Source: Pithys albifrons albifrons (lineage: Eukaryota; Chordata; Aves; Passeriformes; Thamnophilidae). From it: a DNA stretch of 64,000 bases. The stretch is taken from NCBI RefSeq assembly GCF_047495875.1, contig NC_092460.1:6066520-6130519 (forward strand). Direction: 5' to 3'. Every line of letters starts with the position of its first letter. Positions within the stretch are counted from its first letter, which is position 1. The notes under the pieces were generated by a model, which saw nothing but the letters and a program-made list of their open reading frames with translations, ran no database searches and had not been told where the DNA came from. Both the position numbers and the translations under genes were made by a program. Of this stretch, positions 30,705 to 43,464 are shown piece after piece.

Positions 30705-31439
30705 GCATTTTTGAGGGATATTTTGAGCAGATGCATTTCCAAAAATTAGGACTGTTTCATGCTAGGGGAAAAATGATAATTTATTCATCAAGTCCCCTGG
30801 AATGTGATAACTAGCGGGCATCAGTTACATCTATTCATTAGAATCCTTCTCCAGAAAGTTAACTTAGCTTTAAATTATTCATTTAAAGGTTGATAAACTC
30901 TCCAGGAACAGTAGGAGACATGGTGGGTGTGATACATTTAAGGGGTAACAAATGCTCAAGCACAGAGAAAACTCCACTCATGCTTTAAAGGGAAGAAAAA
31001 ACCTTTTAGGAAGTTTCAACCAAATTTTCTTTATATTCCCTTTAGCCATAATATGCCCTTTTGCTATTCATTTGTGTGGAACTGTTTGCTAAAATAATTG
31101 AAATTTTACCAGTAAGAGATGTTACTGAGAAAATATTTGTTGCCAATAAATTACACTTCTGAACAGCCACAAGATGTAATGTGGAGCTTCAGCACTTCCT
31201 GATCAAGATGAAGAACTGCACCACGATTGACAGCCCATAATTAAACACCATACACATCAGGCTAAACTGTTCAAATGTGTGTGATATTATCACATCCTAG
31301 TAAGGGTAAATGAGAAAATCAGTGTTTGACAACTAAAACCAGATCATAACTTCATAGATTAATTATTCATTGTATATAACTTGCTTGCCCTTTCATCTTT
31401 CCACACCCAGAATGTGTAATTATATTAAATTTGTGCATA

Positions 31440-34400
31440 TCCTGGTTTAAAACATGTCAGGGTGTGGTCTGGCAGCTCCACATCCACATCTGGAATGTAA
31501 GTGTGGGGTTTCCAGCTCAGGGGCACCAAGTAAATCCTGTTACTTCTCCTCCTCTGTAAAGTCAAGTAATAAAATTAAGGACTCAAGTGCTTCCAGACTT
31601 AGGTTCCATATTCTCCAAGGAACTGCACTTTGGGATGTGTATTCCTGTCCTCTCACACTTCCAGCACAAAGTAGAAAGGATTTGAACAAAACACCTGTAC
31701 GGATCTTTACTCATAACTTCCCTACTCCCCAGGTGAAGCTGCAGGGACATTTCAGCTGGATTTGGCATAAATTTAGACACATTAAAATAATTTTAAACAC
31801 GATCAAACTCCCCCCCATTCTTGTTTATGAAGGAAGATAATTAATTTTCAGAAATGCTACTGCATATATGAGGGCCATTAGAAACAGCTCGAATTTCTGC
31901 CGAGATCATTTATGGAGATTCCCATTCCTTTATTTATTCCTTTATTAAATCAGGGAGAGGCCATAGCAACCCATCACACACTTCCATTCATGTATTGATT
32001 AGCACTATTCAATCTGTATGTACTTTCATTATTCAATTCAATAGGTAGGTTTTAATGTGGCCATTGTCTCACATCAAGCTGTAGATTCTCCAAATCAAAA
32101 CCATTGTAATTCTCTTGCATTTTGGGTTTCTGAATAACTTGGGACAGAAAAACAACACTCTCAGGAGTTGAATGGGGTCTAAGACTTTACCTATGAAGAT
32201 TTTTCCCCAGACCTTTGCCATTGGACTCCCATTTTGTATCATTTGTACCTAAAATACCAACCAGCCTAAAACCCAGTCATTTGAATTAACCAAATTTATA
32301 GCGAGAGGAAAATCAAACCAATCAATTTTGAAACAGTCTTACTCTGGCACATTTCCAGCCAAATTTTGTGCTATTCACAGACTTGTCTTCTAAGCCCAAA
32401 TTAATTTATAAAAGCTACATTTCTCAGTATAATTGCAGTATTTTACCATTGTAAACATTTTCAGCCATTCACTAAAATGGGGTTAGTCCCTTTTGTGATA
32501 AATGAAAAAACCTGGATCATCACAGTTTTCATATAAAGGCCATAAGCAACTGGTGGGATGACAATAATTTTTCCTCCTGAATATCAAAAAGAACCTATAC
32601 AATAGTCCATCAAACCACCCAACCACAGAGTTCCACAGCATCACTCGTGGGTCCCAAGCCAAGTGTGAGCAGAAAACACAGGGACTCAGTGCCTGAGCAC
32701 AGCCTGAAAGTGTCCCACCTAACCAAGATCTCTAATCAGCACACAAATCCTGAGTGTAGCTGTTCTTGGGCCATTGTGCAACTTTCTATTCCTTTTTAAG
32801 TACTCCTGGAACTACTCCTTCCTGGAGTTCAGCTGTACACCCAGGTTTATTCCTGGAAGCCCTGCCCTTGCTCTGTGAGATGGGAGCTTGCTCCTTATGT
32901 CTGCCAAGCCATTCCAGATGCTCCATGACCACATCAGCCATGCTTCAAGCCTGCCTTAGGAAAAGCCAAGTGAATTAGTTGAGACTTGGATGTGCATTAG
33001 AGTAATCCCTGGATTATGAGTTAGAGTAGATACCTTCCACAGCCAGGAATAAGGGCACAGCAACCTCTCAGGCAGACAGACCCTGCAAGGGTCACAACTG
33101 TTCTGCACTGAGGAACTCTGGGACACACCTGGGAAATCTTCCTTTGAGTTTCTTACCTCCCCTAGGAGCTAACACTCTTTTTGCCTGTTAAGGCTCTCAT
33201 GCAAAAGGGAAGAGCTGTTCAGCACAATGTGAGAGAAAGTTGGAAAACCACTTTTGATGGCATATGGCACGTCCATCTGCTAAGGATGTGGCACGTCACA
33301 CATCTGCTCTCTGGCACTGGCCTGGCAGCAGGACTGCTCCAAGCTGCTCCCAGCACCATCAGTAGCTCTGCCTAAAGAACAAGGGATGGCTCCCCCAGGA
33401 GGCCCCAGCAAGCTCAAAGCAGCATCCGGAGCCACACCAGGGCAAAACACAGCAGTGCTGGTGCCTTGTGCACAGGGACCTGACGGGTGGCAGCACACCA
33501 CATGAGAACAGATTTCACCCTACACATGTAGGAAATAGAAGAAAAGGGAATGAAAGGAAAGGAGAACAATTCTCATGTAAAAGTTTTGTCCACATCAAAT
33601 GTTCATGACAAGCCTGACCCAAATTCCTCTCACCAACAAGCTGTGAGTAAGAGCAGTGGTGGCACTGTCCATGTTGTTTTGGTTTTCTGGTCATACTCTG
33701 AATCTTGACAGATCTGAGTCTTAAATCCCAGAGCCAAGACTGTGTCATGAAGTGCCTCAGCAGGAGGCTGTATCCATAGTTTTATTGAAGACTTGAAAAA
33801 CCTAAAGGTTCCTTTTCTTAATATTCATTATCCTTCCAGGATGGAGAAGGCACAGGACTAGGCAGTGATTAATTCTTAGGAAAAACCCACTGAGGAAACA
33901 CCCCAGTGTAAATAATCTCATTAGTTTTTTTCTTTGAGAGCAACTCTTTCTCATGTGTGATGTCAGCTGAGGAAATCTTTGGAACCAGAAGTCTTCCCAC
34001 CAAAAATTATTTACCAGGTTTAAAGGATCTTTAGGATAATTTTACTCATCTAATTGTATTTCTAGCCCACACAATTACATAAATAGAGACAAAAGTGAGA
34101 GTTCCCTATAGAGTGTTAGAAGTACTTTTCACTCTCCAAAAATGCAATTGGTATCTCTTGGGTAGTTCAGAGAGTGAACAAATAAAATACAGGAACAGAA
34201 TGTGTTAGCAGGAACAGAAAAAAAGCAGAACAAATGACATGGCTTCAGCATGTAACCCAGGAAACAAAAATACCACGTTCAGCTGGCATTTTTCAAAGTG
34301 ATGTATGTCAATACTGTTGTTCCCTTGTAGGTTAACTAAATCTATCAAAAATGGATACAGTCTAAGACTTGGTAAAACAGTCTCTCTCTTTACAGCTGCT

Positions 34401-35284
34401 TTCCTGAGAAAGTTCAATTTCTATTACAGGAGGCCAGAAGACAGAGAGTCACATATCTCTTACTTGCTATTCTCTGTCTGCCTTTGATTTTTATAAATTT
34501 GTGCTGGGGTATAATCAGAGCTTTCAGCACTGAAAACCTGCATTCCCCTTTGTTAACACTTTAAAATTTGAAAACTCAGCAGCAGGAGGTTAAATCAAAA
34601 ATCGCTTGCCCTTATTCTCTCATTCAAGTGGAGGGAAAAGCAACAATAAAAAGAAGGTTTTTGTTAGTCAGAGAAGCAAGTGCTTTAGGCACCACAAACA
34701 GCACCAGGACACAGGATTTTTAAACAATGGGCTGACGATTGCTGATCCTGAAAGGGGAAAAATGGCAGGAGGTTGAAGAAAAAGGATTAAACTGCTTTTT
34801 CTCTTCTGCTTAGAAGAGAATATGGAGCACCATAAAGCTTTCTAGCAGTTTGTTATCCACAAACATGAAACAGAACACCACACGTGTTTTTATCACTGTG
34901 GATATATGGATTTCTGTACGACACAGAGCACAAATTATACTATACATAAGATAGGAGTGGAGGGTTTCCAAGGCACATGGATGACAGTGTTTCCAGTCCT
35001 GCTTGTGGAAATCTGGGTTTGCAGACAGGTTATTGCTGCAGTCCAACTGCTCATACAGTCTGTTTGTGTGATAGTTGTACATTAACAGTGCTTGTACTCT
35101 GCAACTCTGTGAGTCGTCATGATCTAAGTGAGAAAAGGATACTTTGAATATTGAATAACAGTCACAACACAATGTACTCAAGAGAACACTGTACCTATCT
35201 CAACAAATTTCCTCTTTCACTTAGCCAGAATTCAAGGATATTCAACTTTTGCATGGAGGGATATATTACCTCAGTTCTGCCTGG
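31440..35284. other. Unique sequence, no recognisable gene
   Basis: Mixed AT-rich sequence with a GC-richer stretch at 32.6-33.5 kb. The longest frame is 128 codons at 31454-31840 plus, with no familiar motif. A purine-rich tract lies near 33537-33570. I see no CR1 tail or RNA gene. Confidence 0.6.
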
Positions 35285-35376
35285 ACTCTCAGGCACAGGC
35301 TGAGACTCTTGGGGATGGTCCTGGGCAGGGCTAAGGGTTGGACTTGATGATCAGCATGTTCTGTGATTCTCTGACT
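35285..35376 (+). mobile_element. CR1 LINE 3' tail with an internal deletion
   Basis: The run actctcaggcacaggctgag, then actcttggggatggtcctgg, then gcagggctaagggttggact, then tgatgatc, is followed almost directly by gttctgtgattctctgac. This is the same CR1 subtype as the minus-strand copy at 62372. Here, however, the segment equivalent to 'cttgtgggtcccttccaactcaggat' has been lost or replaced by cagcat. It is an old, short fragment. Confidence 0.78.
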
Positions 35377-36325
35377 CTTTCCCTATTTGATGTTGTCCCA
35401 ATTTACAGCCATCTCTTTGTCCTCTAAGAACAGCAAGTTCAATCTGTAGGTCCAGTGAGCTTTCTGTATAGCTAAACTAAAATTGAAAAATAAACCACAA
35501 AACCAACACCCAAAATCCAGCAGTGAAAAGAGGTTGTGAAGGACCAGCAGCATCAGCCTTTACAGCTGGCAGCAGCTGCAGCTGCCCAGCCCTGTGGCAG
35601 CCCCAGAACTCTGCTGGCTCCTACAGCCCACAAGTGACTGGGTGAGACTCCAGGCAAAAAGCCACCACTACACTTTTTGCTGTCACACCAACAAATCCAG
35701 GGCTTGTTAGTTTAATGCTGCCTTTGGTTTGTCTCCACTCCATAACACTCACAGCAGCAACTGCAGTGCAGACTTACCCGGGGAGAGGCCAACAGATGTG
35801 GTGAGCTGTGCTCACAGCTAGAAGTGCAAAGTGTTTGATCAGCTGCTTGTAGATAATTAGTTCCATAATTTAAAAAGTTTCTGTTATTCCTTAACATCCA
35901 TGCTAAGCTGCAGCTAGAGAAATGCTTCTCTAAATACCAATTGTCAGAGGAAATTTCCATTTACAGGAACTCTATTTTCAATTCAAGGAAAAACTGAAAA
36001 CAAAAGAAATTTATAAGAATGCTCAGAAGACTCACAAGCCAACATTACATTATTTCTGTAAAATTTTAATTTAAATAAAACAATGGATTGATTCCCAGAT
36101 GTTGTTCAAATAATCTGTTAAGAAGTACAATGCCAAATATTAAGTGCCTCCATCTTTCTGTTGGAAAGTTATTTAGACCAAAACAGCTCTGAACTTTGAC
36201 AGTAGTGAGCACGTGTGTGCCATGCTGTTTGACCACACTTGCCTAATTTTTGCACACCACAGGTTATTTTAAGGCCCCATGCCAGCCAGCTCTGTCCACT
36301 GCTCAGCTACTTTCTGTTTTTCTAG

Positions 36326-36541
36326 GTGAAACATGAATATTCAGAGGACAACTTGCTCACAGCTGCCTTACACCAGCCCGGTGAGAATTTTCTGTATGGC
36401 AAAAAAAATGGGTATCCACTACAAGTCAAACTGTGGCTCCAGCTGGAAAAGGACCTTTCCCTGTGCCCTGTGTCCCTTTTGAACACCACTCGCCCTATCC
36501 TGCTGACTCCTATGACAGAAATTAGTTTGATTTTTCTCAGC
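36326..36541 (+). other. Candidate exon with a 73-codon open frame
   Basis: A clean acceptor (actttctgtttttctag) ends at 36325, and the frame is open in phase 0 immediately after it. It begins GTG AAA CAT GAA and ends with TGA shortly after 36541. An internal donor, CCCG|GTGAGAAT at 36381, could limit the exon to 55 bases. A second donor, AGAG|GTAAGAGG at 36562, lies just beyond the stop. The amino-acid mix is balanced and protein-like, with KHEYSEDNLLTAALHQP near the start, but it matches no family I know. It could be a terminal exon, a cassette exon or chance. Confidence 0.25.
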
Positions 36542-39500
36542 TCCTGAGAACCAGATCAGAGGTAAGAGGGCAAAGGAAGTTACTTCCTTTGCACCAGATA
36601 TTTAATAAGTTTTAGTCTTGTGCAGATGCATCCAAAAATTAATTTATTGAGGCATTACTTTGTGTCTACTTTGTCAAAGAGGTTGCATCTTTATGGTCAA
36701 TGCCTGTGACTGAGAGTTTGCATCTTGACTTCCAGAGTATAGCTGGAATTTGGAAAAGGAACAGAACATATTTCTAATTATAACCTTAATAGATCTTATA
36801 TGGGGTCCTTGAGTCACAAACACAAAACTTTATAAATACCATATTTATGGCCATTCACTGGAGCAGAACAGCAATGTTATTATGTATTTTTGAGATCTGC
36901 ATAGCTTTGCTATACAAAAGCTTGGAAAGGTTTGAATGGGACTTCTGGTATTTCTCTGTATCCTATTGACAAGAGCACTTCTGTCTTTTTTTTTTTTCCC
37001 TAGAGCTTTTAAAGTATGCATCTCTTTTTTGAGTATATGGAAACAACTGATTAAAGCACTGCCCAGTGCAGTGCATCTGACATTTAATCAGCACTTACCC
37101 ATTGAACTGGCTCTCAATACCCACAGTCAGATGAGGACTTTTGCTATTTTCAGTTCATGTGTATGGCTTTAATTCAAGTACATGACTTTAAAAGAGGAAA
37201 TACTGAATTTCTTCTGAATTGCACTGTTTCATATCCAGCAGAAAGCATGGGGATGTGGTCCTGCTACCTTTGTGCATTTATGTGGAAGAGAACTCTTAAA
37301 AAAAACCATATTATCAGCCCATTTATGCAAATGAGGATGTTGTTTTTCAAGACAACAGCAACCAGGTGTTATACAGCAGAGTTCAGGCTACAGATGAGGA
37401 ATGGCAGCAAAGGGCTCCCAGGTGATGTGATTTCTGTGCCTCCCTCTCCCTGCTTTAGGAATGTACCTGGATTTGCAAAAACCTGGCTAGTCTCAGTCAC
37501 ATGAAGTGATGATCAGGAAGGTTTGCTCAAACATCAAGGGGCAAAATTTGATCAATCGTCATCGCCGCTGTTTTTTCAGTCATTATTCTTACTTTAGAGA
37601 AAAGAATCCTTAGGCCAAAGGGACTATAGACTTTAACATAACCTTTCATTCACCTCTTCCATGTGAATAAAACTGCTTACTAAAAGACAGTCAGTAGGTT
37701 TGGGGACAATTTAAGGTGTGAACCAGACTGTGGACACCAATAGCCCAGTCACAGCATCCTTCAGCTTTAGAGAGAGTGGTGGCTGCAGATATGAAAGACA
37801 TTGAGTGTCTTGTAAAAATTGATTTGGAAATTAAAGGGGAGAAAAAAATTATAGGCTGATTTTCTGTCAGTCAGGGAAATGCTGCTCTGTGGAGCTTTGT
37901 GCTGCCAAGCACCTCACAGATACACTTAAGAAGCAGGGGATTAACAGTGCTGTTTGTTTTGCACTTCTTGATAGATTACCTATGATAAGGACCTTGAGAC
38001 TCAGATTTGGAATGCTTACTTTAAAAGTTTCCCTTGTATATACAGTGTCCTACGTGTATAGAGCAAAAAATACCTTCAAACTCGATGCCCTTGTTTAATA
38101 ATTTAGAATGTTCCTGTTAGTTCCGTATCAGTTTCTTGTAATTAAGACATTAGGTGTCACTGTTACAGAAATATAATAAATGAACTTCTGCCTTTAAACT
38201 ACCCTTATACAGTGCAGTTTGTGCTGTAAGGGAGATGCATTGCAGTGGCTGCTGTGTCAGCAAAGCTCCCTCATCGTGCTGTGCTGTGCCCACTACAGAG
38301 AAGTATGACCACAGAAAACTCTTTCTCATCCCTTCCTAAAGTTCTATTAGTCTATGAGGGAAAGAATGTTCCAAAATAATCTGAGGAAAATTACTTTCAG
38401 AGAAAATCCACAATGATTTTTTTTTCCTGAATATGTAGGCAGAAATATGAGAAATAGCAAATATTTTCTTTACCACCATTCTTGAACTGCACTCTGGCAA
38501 CTTCTTATTTACAACACTTGGCAGTAGGTACTTCAGCAATGGGATGCAGCTAAATCCTCTTCTTTGCATCTGTAAAATACATATGAATGTTTAATAAACA
38601 TACCAGATGACAAAGTTTTCAAGGCCTTAAGCTTGCTGCCAACTAATAGGAGTTCTCTTATCTAATGTTCATGAGAGCTTAAAAAGACTATTGTTTTTAA
38701 AACATTAATGACACCCTAAGGCTACTGCAGCAGCCACCCTAGATATTAATATGTTTGAAGGAAAAAAGCACAGTCAAGCCCTCTTAAAACCATAAGATTG
38801 ACTTCATTTGAACTTAAACATATGCTTAGAGCTATGCATACATTTAAGTGTTCTGCTGAGTGGCATTTTTCTTCAAAGAACAGCCTGTTAACTTCAATAA
38901 GACAATTTATATGATCATGTTCTTTCAGTCTTAAAGTATAAATTTACAATCCATTAATCACACGCCCAAACCTATGAAATACCGTTATAATGAATTTATT
39001 CAATAAAGTTCACCTTTACTCAGTTCTAAGCCTGACAATATATCTGTAAGGAGTCTCAAGAACATGGGATTGCAAAACTTACAGTGCATTGAATATGAAT
39101 TTTAGAATCCACATCCCTTTTATTGGTCAGGAAATTTAAACAAGATCTTGATGCCATTTCAAATAAGCTTTTGCATCCAAACAAAGGTACTTGGGAACAA
39201 CACATCATTGTTTACTGCTACTCAAACAATGGAAGGGAACAGTCTAGAAATGCTGAAACACTTTTCAGCCTTTTTATAAAAAGAGAGGAGGCAAGTTGTG
39301 TATCCAAACTCTCTCAGAATTATGCTTAAAAGCCAATTTTATTAATATTAAATAGGCTGTACAACACCTTTTGATTAAGCTAAGACTTTCAGGTTCCCTG
39401 TAAATGATGGCATCTGTTTATTCAGTGTCTGCAGCAAGACCCTTTGAAGGGGCATCCTCAGGTGAATGTTTCAGGAAGGGAAACATAGTTCCTGGTCCAG

Positions 39501-39715
39501 GAGAATAACTAAACCTGACCAGAGTGAGTTTTCATGGAATACTCCATGTGGAGAGCAGGAAGGGGCTGTGCACAGCAGGGCACCAGGAGCCTGCAGCACA
39601 CACAGGGACCAGAATTAGTGGGAGCAGCGAGCCAGGACTCGGAAGCTGCAGCAGGGGCTTATGAGGGACCATAAGGGAAGAGGGAGCACCTGCTGCAGCT
39701 CAGAAAGTCACTTAC

Positions 39716-39839
39716 CTGGTTTGCTTGGACACAAAGAATCACCAAAGATATTGTAGAAGTGGGAAGGAGGAGTTTTTATTAATATTTCATCTGGTGCAGT
39801 CACCTTCAGCTTTATTTATGTACCAAGCGAGCACTTCTC
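39716..39839 (-). other. Strong exon-like segment flanked by textbook splice sites
   Basis: On the minus strand a pyrimidine-rich acceptor (ttttttgctgtttcattccag) enters the segment at 39839. A near-perfect donor, CAG|GTAAGTG, leaves it at 39716. The 124-bp length is typical of an internal exon. All three frames contain a stop: one begins EVLAWYINKAEGDCTR and then TGA, and another is open for about 31 codons up to the donor after an early TAA. It is therefore best read as an untranslated or lncRNA exon, or as a final coding exon whose 3' UTR is spliced. This is the best-scoring pair of splice sites I saw in the window. Confidence 0.35.
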
Positions 39840-41486
39840 CTGGAATGAAACAGCAAAAAATGTGTACATCAAGTTTCAGCTCAGAGTTTGTATGACAAAT
39901 ACTGTAGCAAACCCTAAGGGATCCATACTGGAGTAGGGGAGAGAGGGAAAGGAACAGGGAGCCTCTCAGCCCCAGGGATCCTGTGCAGCCCCTGGGGAAG
40001 GGGTGGGTTTCCCTGCAGCACAATGCAGAGCAGGTCTAAAATGCAATGTACACTCACCAGGCTGGGTTTTCGCTTATATAAAAAATTAAGGAAACAACAA
40101 GGTGCAGTCAATAAGAAATCCACCTTTTGTCCTGGACTTTGGGCTGAAAAAAATAGATCTCATCCTTTCCAGTTATTTTCTTTGTTTGGAAAAGGGAAAG
40201 CAATGTTTTTCCCTTTCAGTAAAAGAATTTCTCATTTTCTACTTTGTGATCCAACCTTTAGTGGCTCTTGGTAATATCAGTGAGACTGATCAGAGAGCTG
40301 GAAGACTTGGAGGAGAGCAGGTGACTTTTGAAAACTAGAGAGAGAGCAAAAGGGAGAGGAGACAGATGGGTTTGGGCTTGGGGCAGAACCTCTTTAAGCA
40401 GCACAGGTACTCCAGAAGAGAATGTGTGTCTGCAGCCTCACACCCAGTTGTGGGAAGTCAGATGAGGCACGAGTGGATAAGATTTGCAGCAGGACTGGAA
40501 AGAGGAATCATGGATATGGGCTTCTGAATCTCTTAAATTCTTCCAGCAATCCACAGTGCCATGGGGTTAGTTTGCAAACTGTAAAGAGATTTATAGACCT
40601 CATCCAAACCTTCCGTATATTGGGATGACATTGCCTGTGACTGATTTGAGCTTTTCAAAGGGATTCAGACACTTAATTAGTTTGAAAATCTAGGTACTGG
40701 CACTATAAGTTCTGCCATTGAATTCCAGGGTCATAAGCTTTCACCCGTGGCTTCAAAACTACTGTTGCAACACAGAATCCTTCTTATGTGTTTAGGAAAA
40801 ACAGTTTTCTTGGTTTATATCTAAACAGCAACACCTGTTAAATTAATTGTTATGAACGTTAACTGTTGAGGCGTGAATTCTTTAAGAATAAAACACGATT
40901 TTCTGTTGAACTTAACCTCTAGTGAGATTAAAACAGGGAAGGATGTGGTGGTTAAATAGCTAGAAAATTGGCAGCTTTTCAGACACCTTTCCCCTGCTAA
41001 AAGCAATATTGTTACTCATCTTCTCAAGCTTTAGCGAGTTAAAAGGTAGAAGAGAGCAGAGAGGAAGTTCTTAGGTCAAATTATTACAGAGTAGCTGAGC
41101 GCAGAAAAGAAGAGAGAAAGCAGCAGTCTCTTAAGAAAAGTCAGAACAACGAACAAAAGTCTAATAATTTACAAGCCTGCTTCTAAAAACAGACAAAACA
41201 ATGTGTTTTCATTGCACTTTAGGCAACATTCCCTACTTTTCTTTGAAAAATGAGGAAAAGAATGGAATACTTTTCTGTTGCATCTACCAGCAGCGCTTGC
41301 AATATTCATCTACTTGACCTGGCACTGGGAGAAAGAGAAATGAATTAAAGTGCTGGTGGAAAAGGAGGGGTAGGAATATCTGAGTGGGTATTGTGCTTTG
41401 CTAGAAGCAGGGAGCTGTTCATATTGCACTTCGGGTCTGTAGTTTGAAATAATTGGCAGGGTGCTCAGAGCAGGTGGATGGTTATT

Positions 41487-41511
41487 TCTAGTCTAGTCTA
41501 TTCTGGTCTAG
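41487..41511 (+). repeat. Imperfect tctag microsatellite
   Basis: About five imperfect copies of tctag are followed by an A/T-rich run of aaat-type repeats up to about 41540. It is simple sequence with no evident function. Confidence 0.7.
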
Positions 41512-41929
41512 ATCGAAATTAATAAATAAAATAAAAAATGCATTCAGCCTCTTGGTCCTTGGATTGGCTTTGGCTTTATTACTTATGTACACCTGCAGCC
41601 TCATCTATTTGCTTAGTTTGGGTATGTAATGAACTGCTATTTTCATTTATGGCTGTAAGGATGACAGAAATCATTACATCGTGCCTTATCTGAAAAAATC
41701 TGTTTTAATTTCAGCCTGCTTTTGTGACTCTATTCACACTATTGTGTGGCATAATCATCTCTTATTACTACACATTGCACTTCAGAACTGGCAAAGCAGA
41801 AGTGCCCTTTAAATAGAAATCAAGTTCTTCCCTAACTGTTTTAAACATCTGAGGTGAGGCTGTTTTTATATGATTTCTTTCTCAAGTCCTGCCCCTCTTG
41901 CTATGAGTATCACTCAGCTGAACAGCTCT

Positions 41930-42080
41930 ATCATTGGACATCACAGGAAGGCGAGCCGGAGCATCTGGGCAGGACTCAGCCCCGTGTGCCTCGGAGACAG
42001 AAGTGAGAAATGTCACCGGCTGCGTCCCAGACTGCTGACAGCGCAGGCAGCAGCAGGGGGAGCAAACCGGAGCGTTCAGT
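41930..42080 (+). promoter_or_regulatory. Small CpG-rich patch, possible alternative promoter or first exon
   Basis: Nine CpGs lie within about 130 bases in an otherwise CpG-poor region. A weak TATA-like tttttatatg lies upstream at about 41863-41872, and an inverted CCAAT box (attgg) near 41933. The patch ends at an excellent donor, CA|GTGAGT, with intron bases from 42079. A 70-codon plus frame (41870-42082) spans it without recognisable motifs. Together this resembles a small first exon. It could also be an exapted enhancer or an ordinary GC-rich exon. Confidence 0.35.
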
Positions 42081-43445
42081 GAGTGATACACAGTCCCTGA
42101 AGTGAGGTACTCTGAAGTCAGACAGAGGGTAAAAAGCAATCGGGAAGTGTGTTTGCCGTGCTTGTTAACACTGTTCCAACTCCTCCTAAGAAAGGGAAAA
42201 ACTCTCCCTTAATTTACAGCAGTGAGAAGTGTTATCCCCCTTTGGCTGTCAGAGCATCTATTAATAGTACTGCTTACTAAATAGCTCATCTAAATTGCTC
42301 AAGGTGCTTTTTAAAGCTGATTTGATTGGCCCCATTAAAACGGCTGCTGAACTGAGGTCCAGAGATGCAAGTTTTCTAAGGTTGAAGTCCCTGGTTCCTG
42401 CACAACCAGCTTCTGTAGGTGAGCCTATTGTGTCTGTGCGATTGTTCTGCCTTCTGGCACAGGTAGGTTGAAGATGTCTGTATTCATCTCAGGAAGATAT
42501 GGATCTGAAACCAGAGGGAAGTGGACTTGAGGTTACTAGTGCTCCTTCCAGACAGACCACAGGAATGAACAAAGCTCAGATCCCCTTCAGTCTCTCTCTC
42601 TTTGGGAGCTCCAGACAGGACACTTTGTGTTGAACCTCATATAGACAGAAAACATAAGATCTCAAAAAATACTCCATTAGGAGGGAAAAGAAAGAATCCT
42701 TTTAATTAGATTTGTCCTATATAAAACATGCCTGCCCTTCAAAGGCACAGAATTTCTTGGGCAGCAGGAAGAGTGACCATAGAAGCTGACATTTTCATTA
42801 AATGGAGAAATAGCACATTATGCTGCTCTTGTCTAGTCTAAGGTCCTGAATTTTCTCTCTTTAAATGGCCATATAAATCTAGTGGCAAAAGCAGGCAGTT
42901 TGTCAATGAATGACTAACCACCAGAGCAGAGCACTGTCTCACCATCCTTTGGCAGCTATTACACCTGAGCAGTATTTTTTGGAAGGAACTGGCAAATATG
43001 TGTAGGCTGAAGTTTTCAAAATAAACTAAGGAAAAATTTACCCTTTCATTTCTAAATTGACAAACTAATTTTCAGCACAGCTTTTTCCCATGTTAGAGAT
43101 TTCAATTACAAAAAACATCTCTATATAGTAACTTTATGTTAATCATGCTACCAAAGGGTTGCTCTGAATTCCCAGGGCACACTGTTGCTGCCCAGTTCTG
43201 AAAGTATCACATGTACAAGCCCAGACAAAACAGCACAGCATTGCAGGCTGCTTACACAGTCCATGAAACATTTCTGTGTGACTGTCCTGAACTCAGTTGT
43301 CTTGCCATCTGAAATGCTAAAACCTAAAAATAAAGGTAAAAAGGAAACACTTTGAGTTTTCATTTCATATACTTCACACCTTTGCAGACCTCAGGAGGAG
43401 AGACAATCTTTCCCATCACAGAGGTCATGAGCATCTCTCAGGAAA

Positions 43446-43464
43446 CCAAACCAAACCAAACCCA
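43446..43464 (+). repeat. Short ccaaa microsatellite
   Basis: About four tandem copies of ccaaa are visible within aaaccaaaccaaaccaaacc. It is a short simple repeat. Confidence 0.85.

Larger units (their letters stand above)
26800..31440. other. AT-rich desert with many homeodomain-type cores
   Basis: This long AT-rich stretch lacks CR1 and any coding look apart from the terminal-exon candidate at 30462. It contains repeated TAATTA/TTAATT-type cores (for example ggaataattaaataa near 27108, cttaattaaatgc near 27258, tctaattaagtgc near 30235). It also holds octamer-like elements around 30.68-30.71 kb. Such composition is seen in conserved non-coding elements of developmental gene deserts, but conservation cannot be judged from one genome. 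Short direct repeats occur at 28812-28829 (ggcact, three copies) and 28886-28905 (gaagcttctS, two copies). Confidence 0.45.
35380..41850. other. AT-rich unique sequence with two exon-like segments
   Basis: Apart from the candidate exons at 36326 (plus) and 39716-39839 (minus), I see only short chance frames. The longest is 115 codons at 37157-37504 plus. Purine-rich tracts occur at 40327-40367 and 41040-41130. An imperfect tctag microsatellite lies at 41487-41511. No CR1 copy is visible. Confidence 0.55.
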
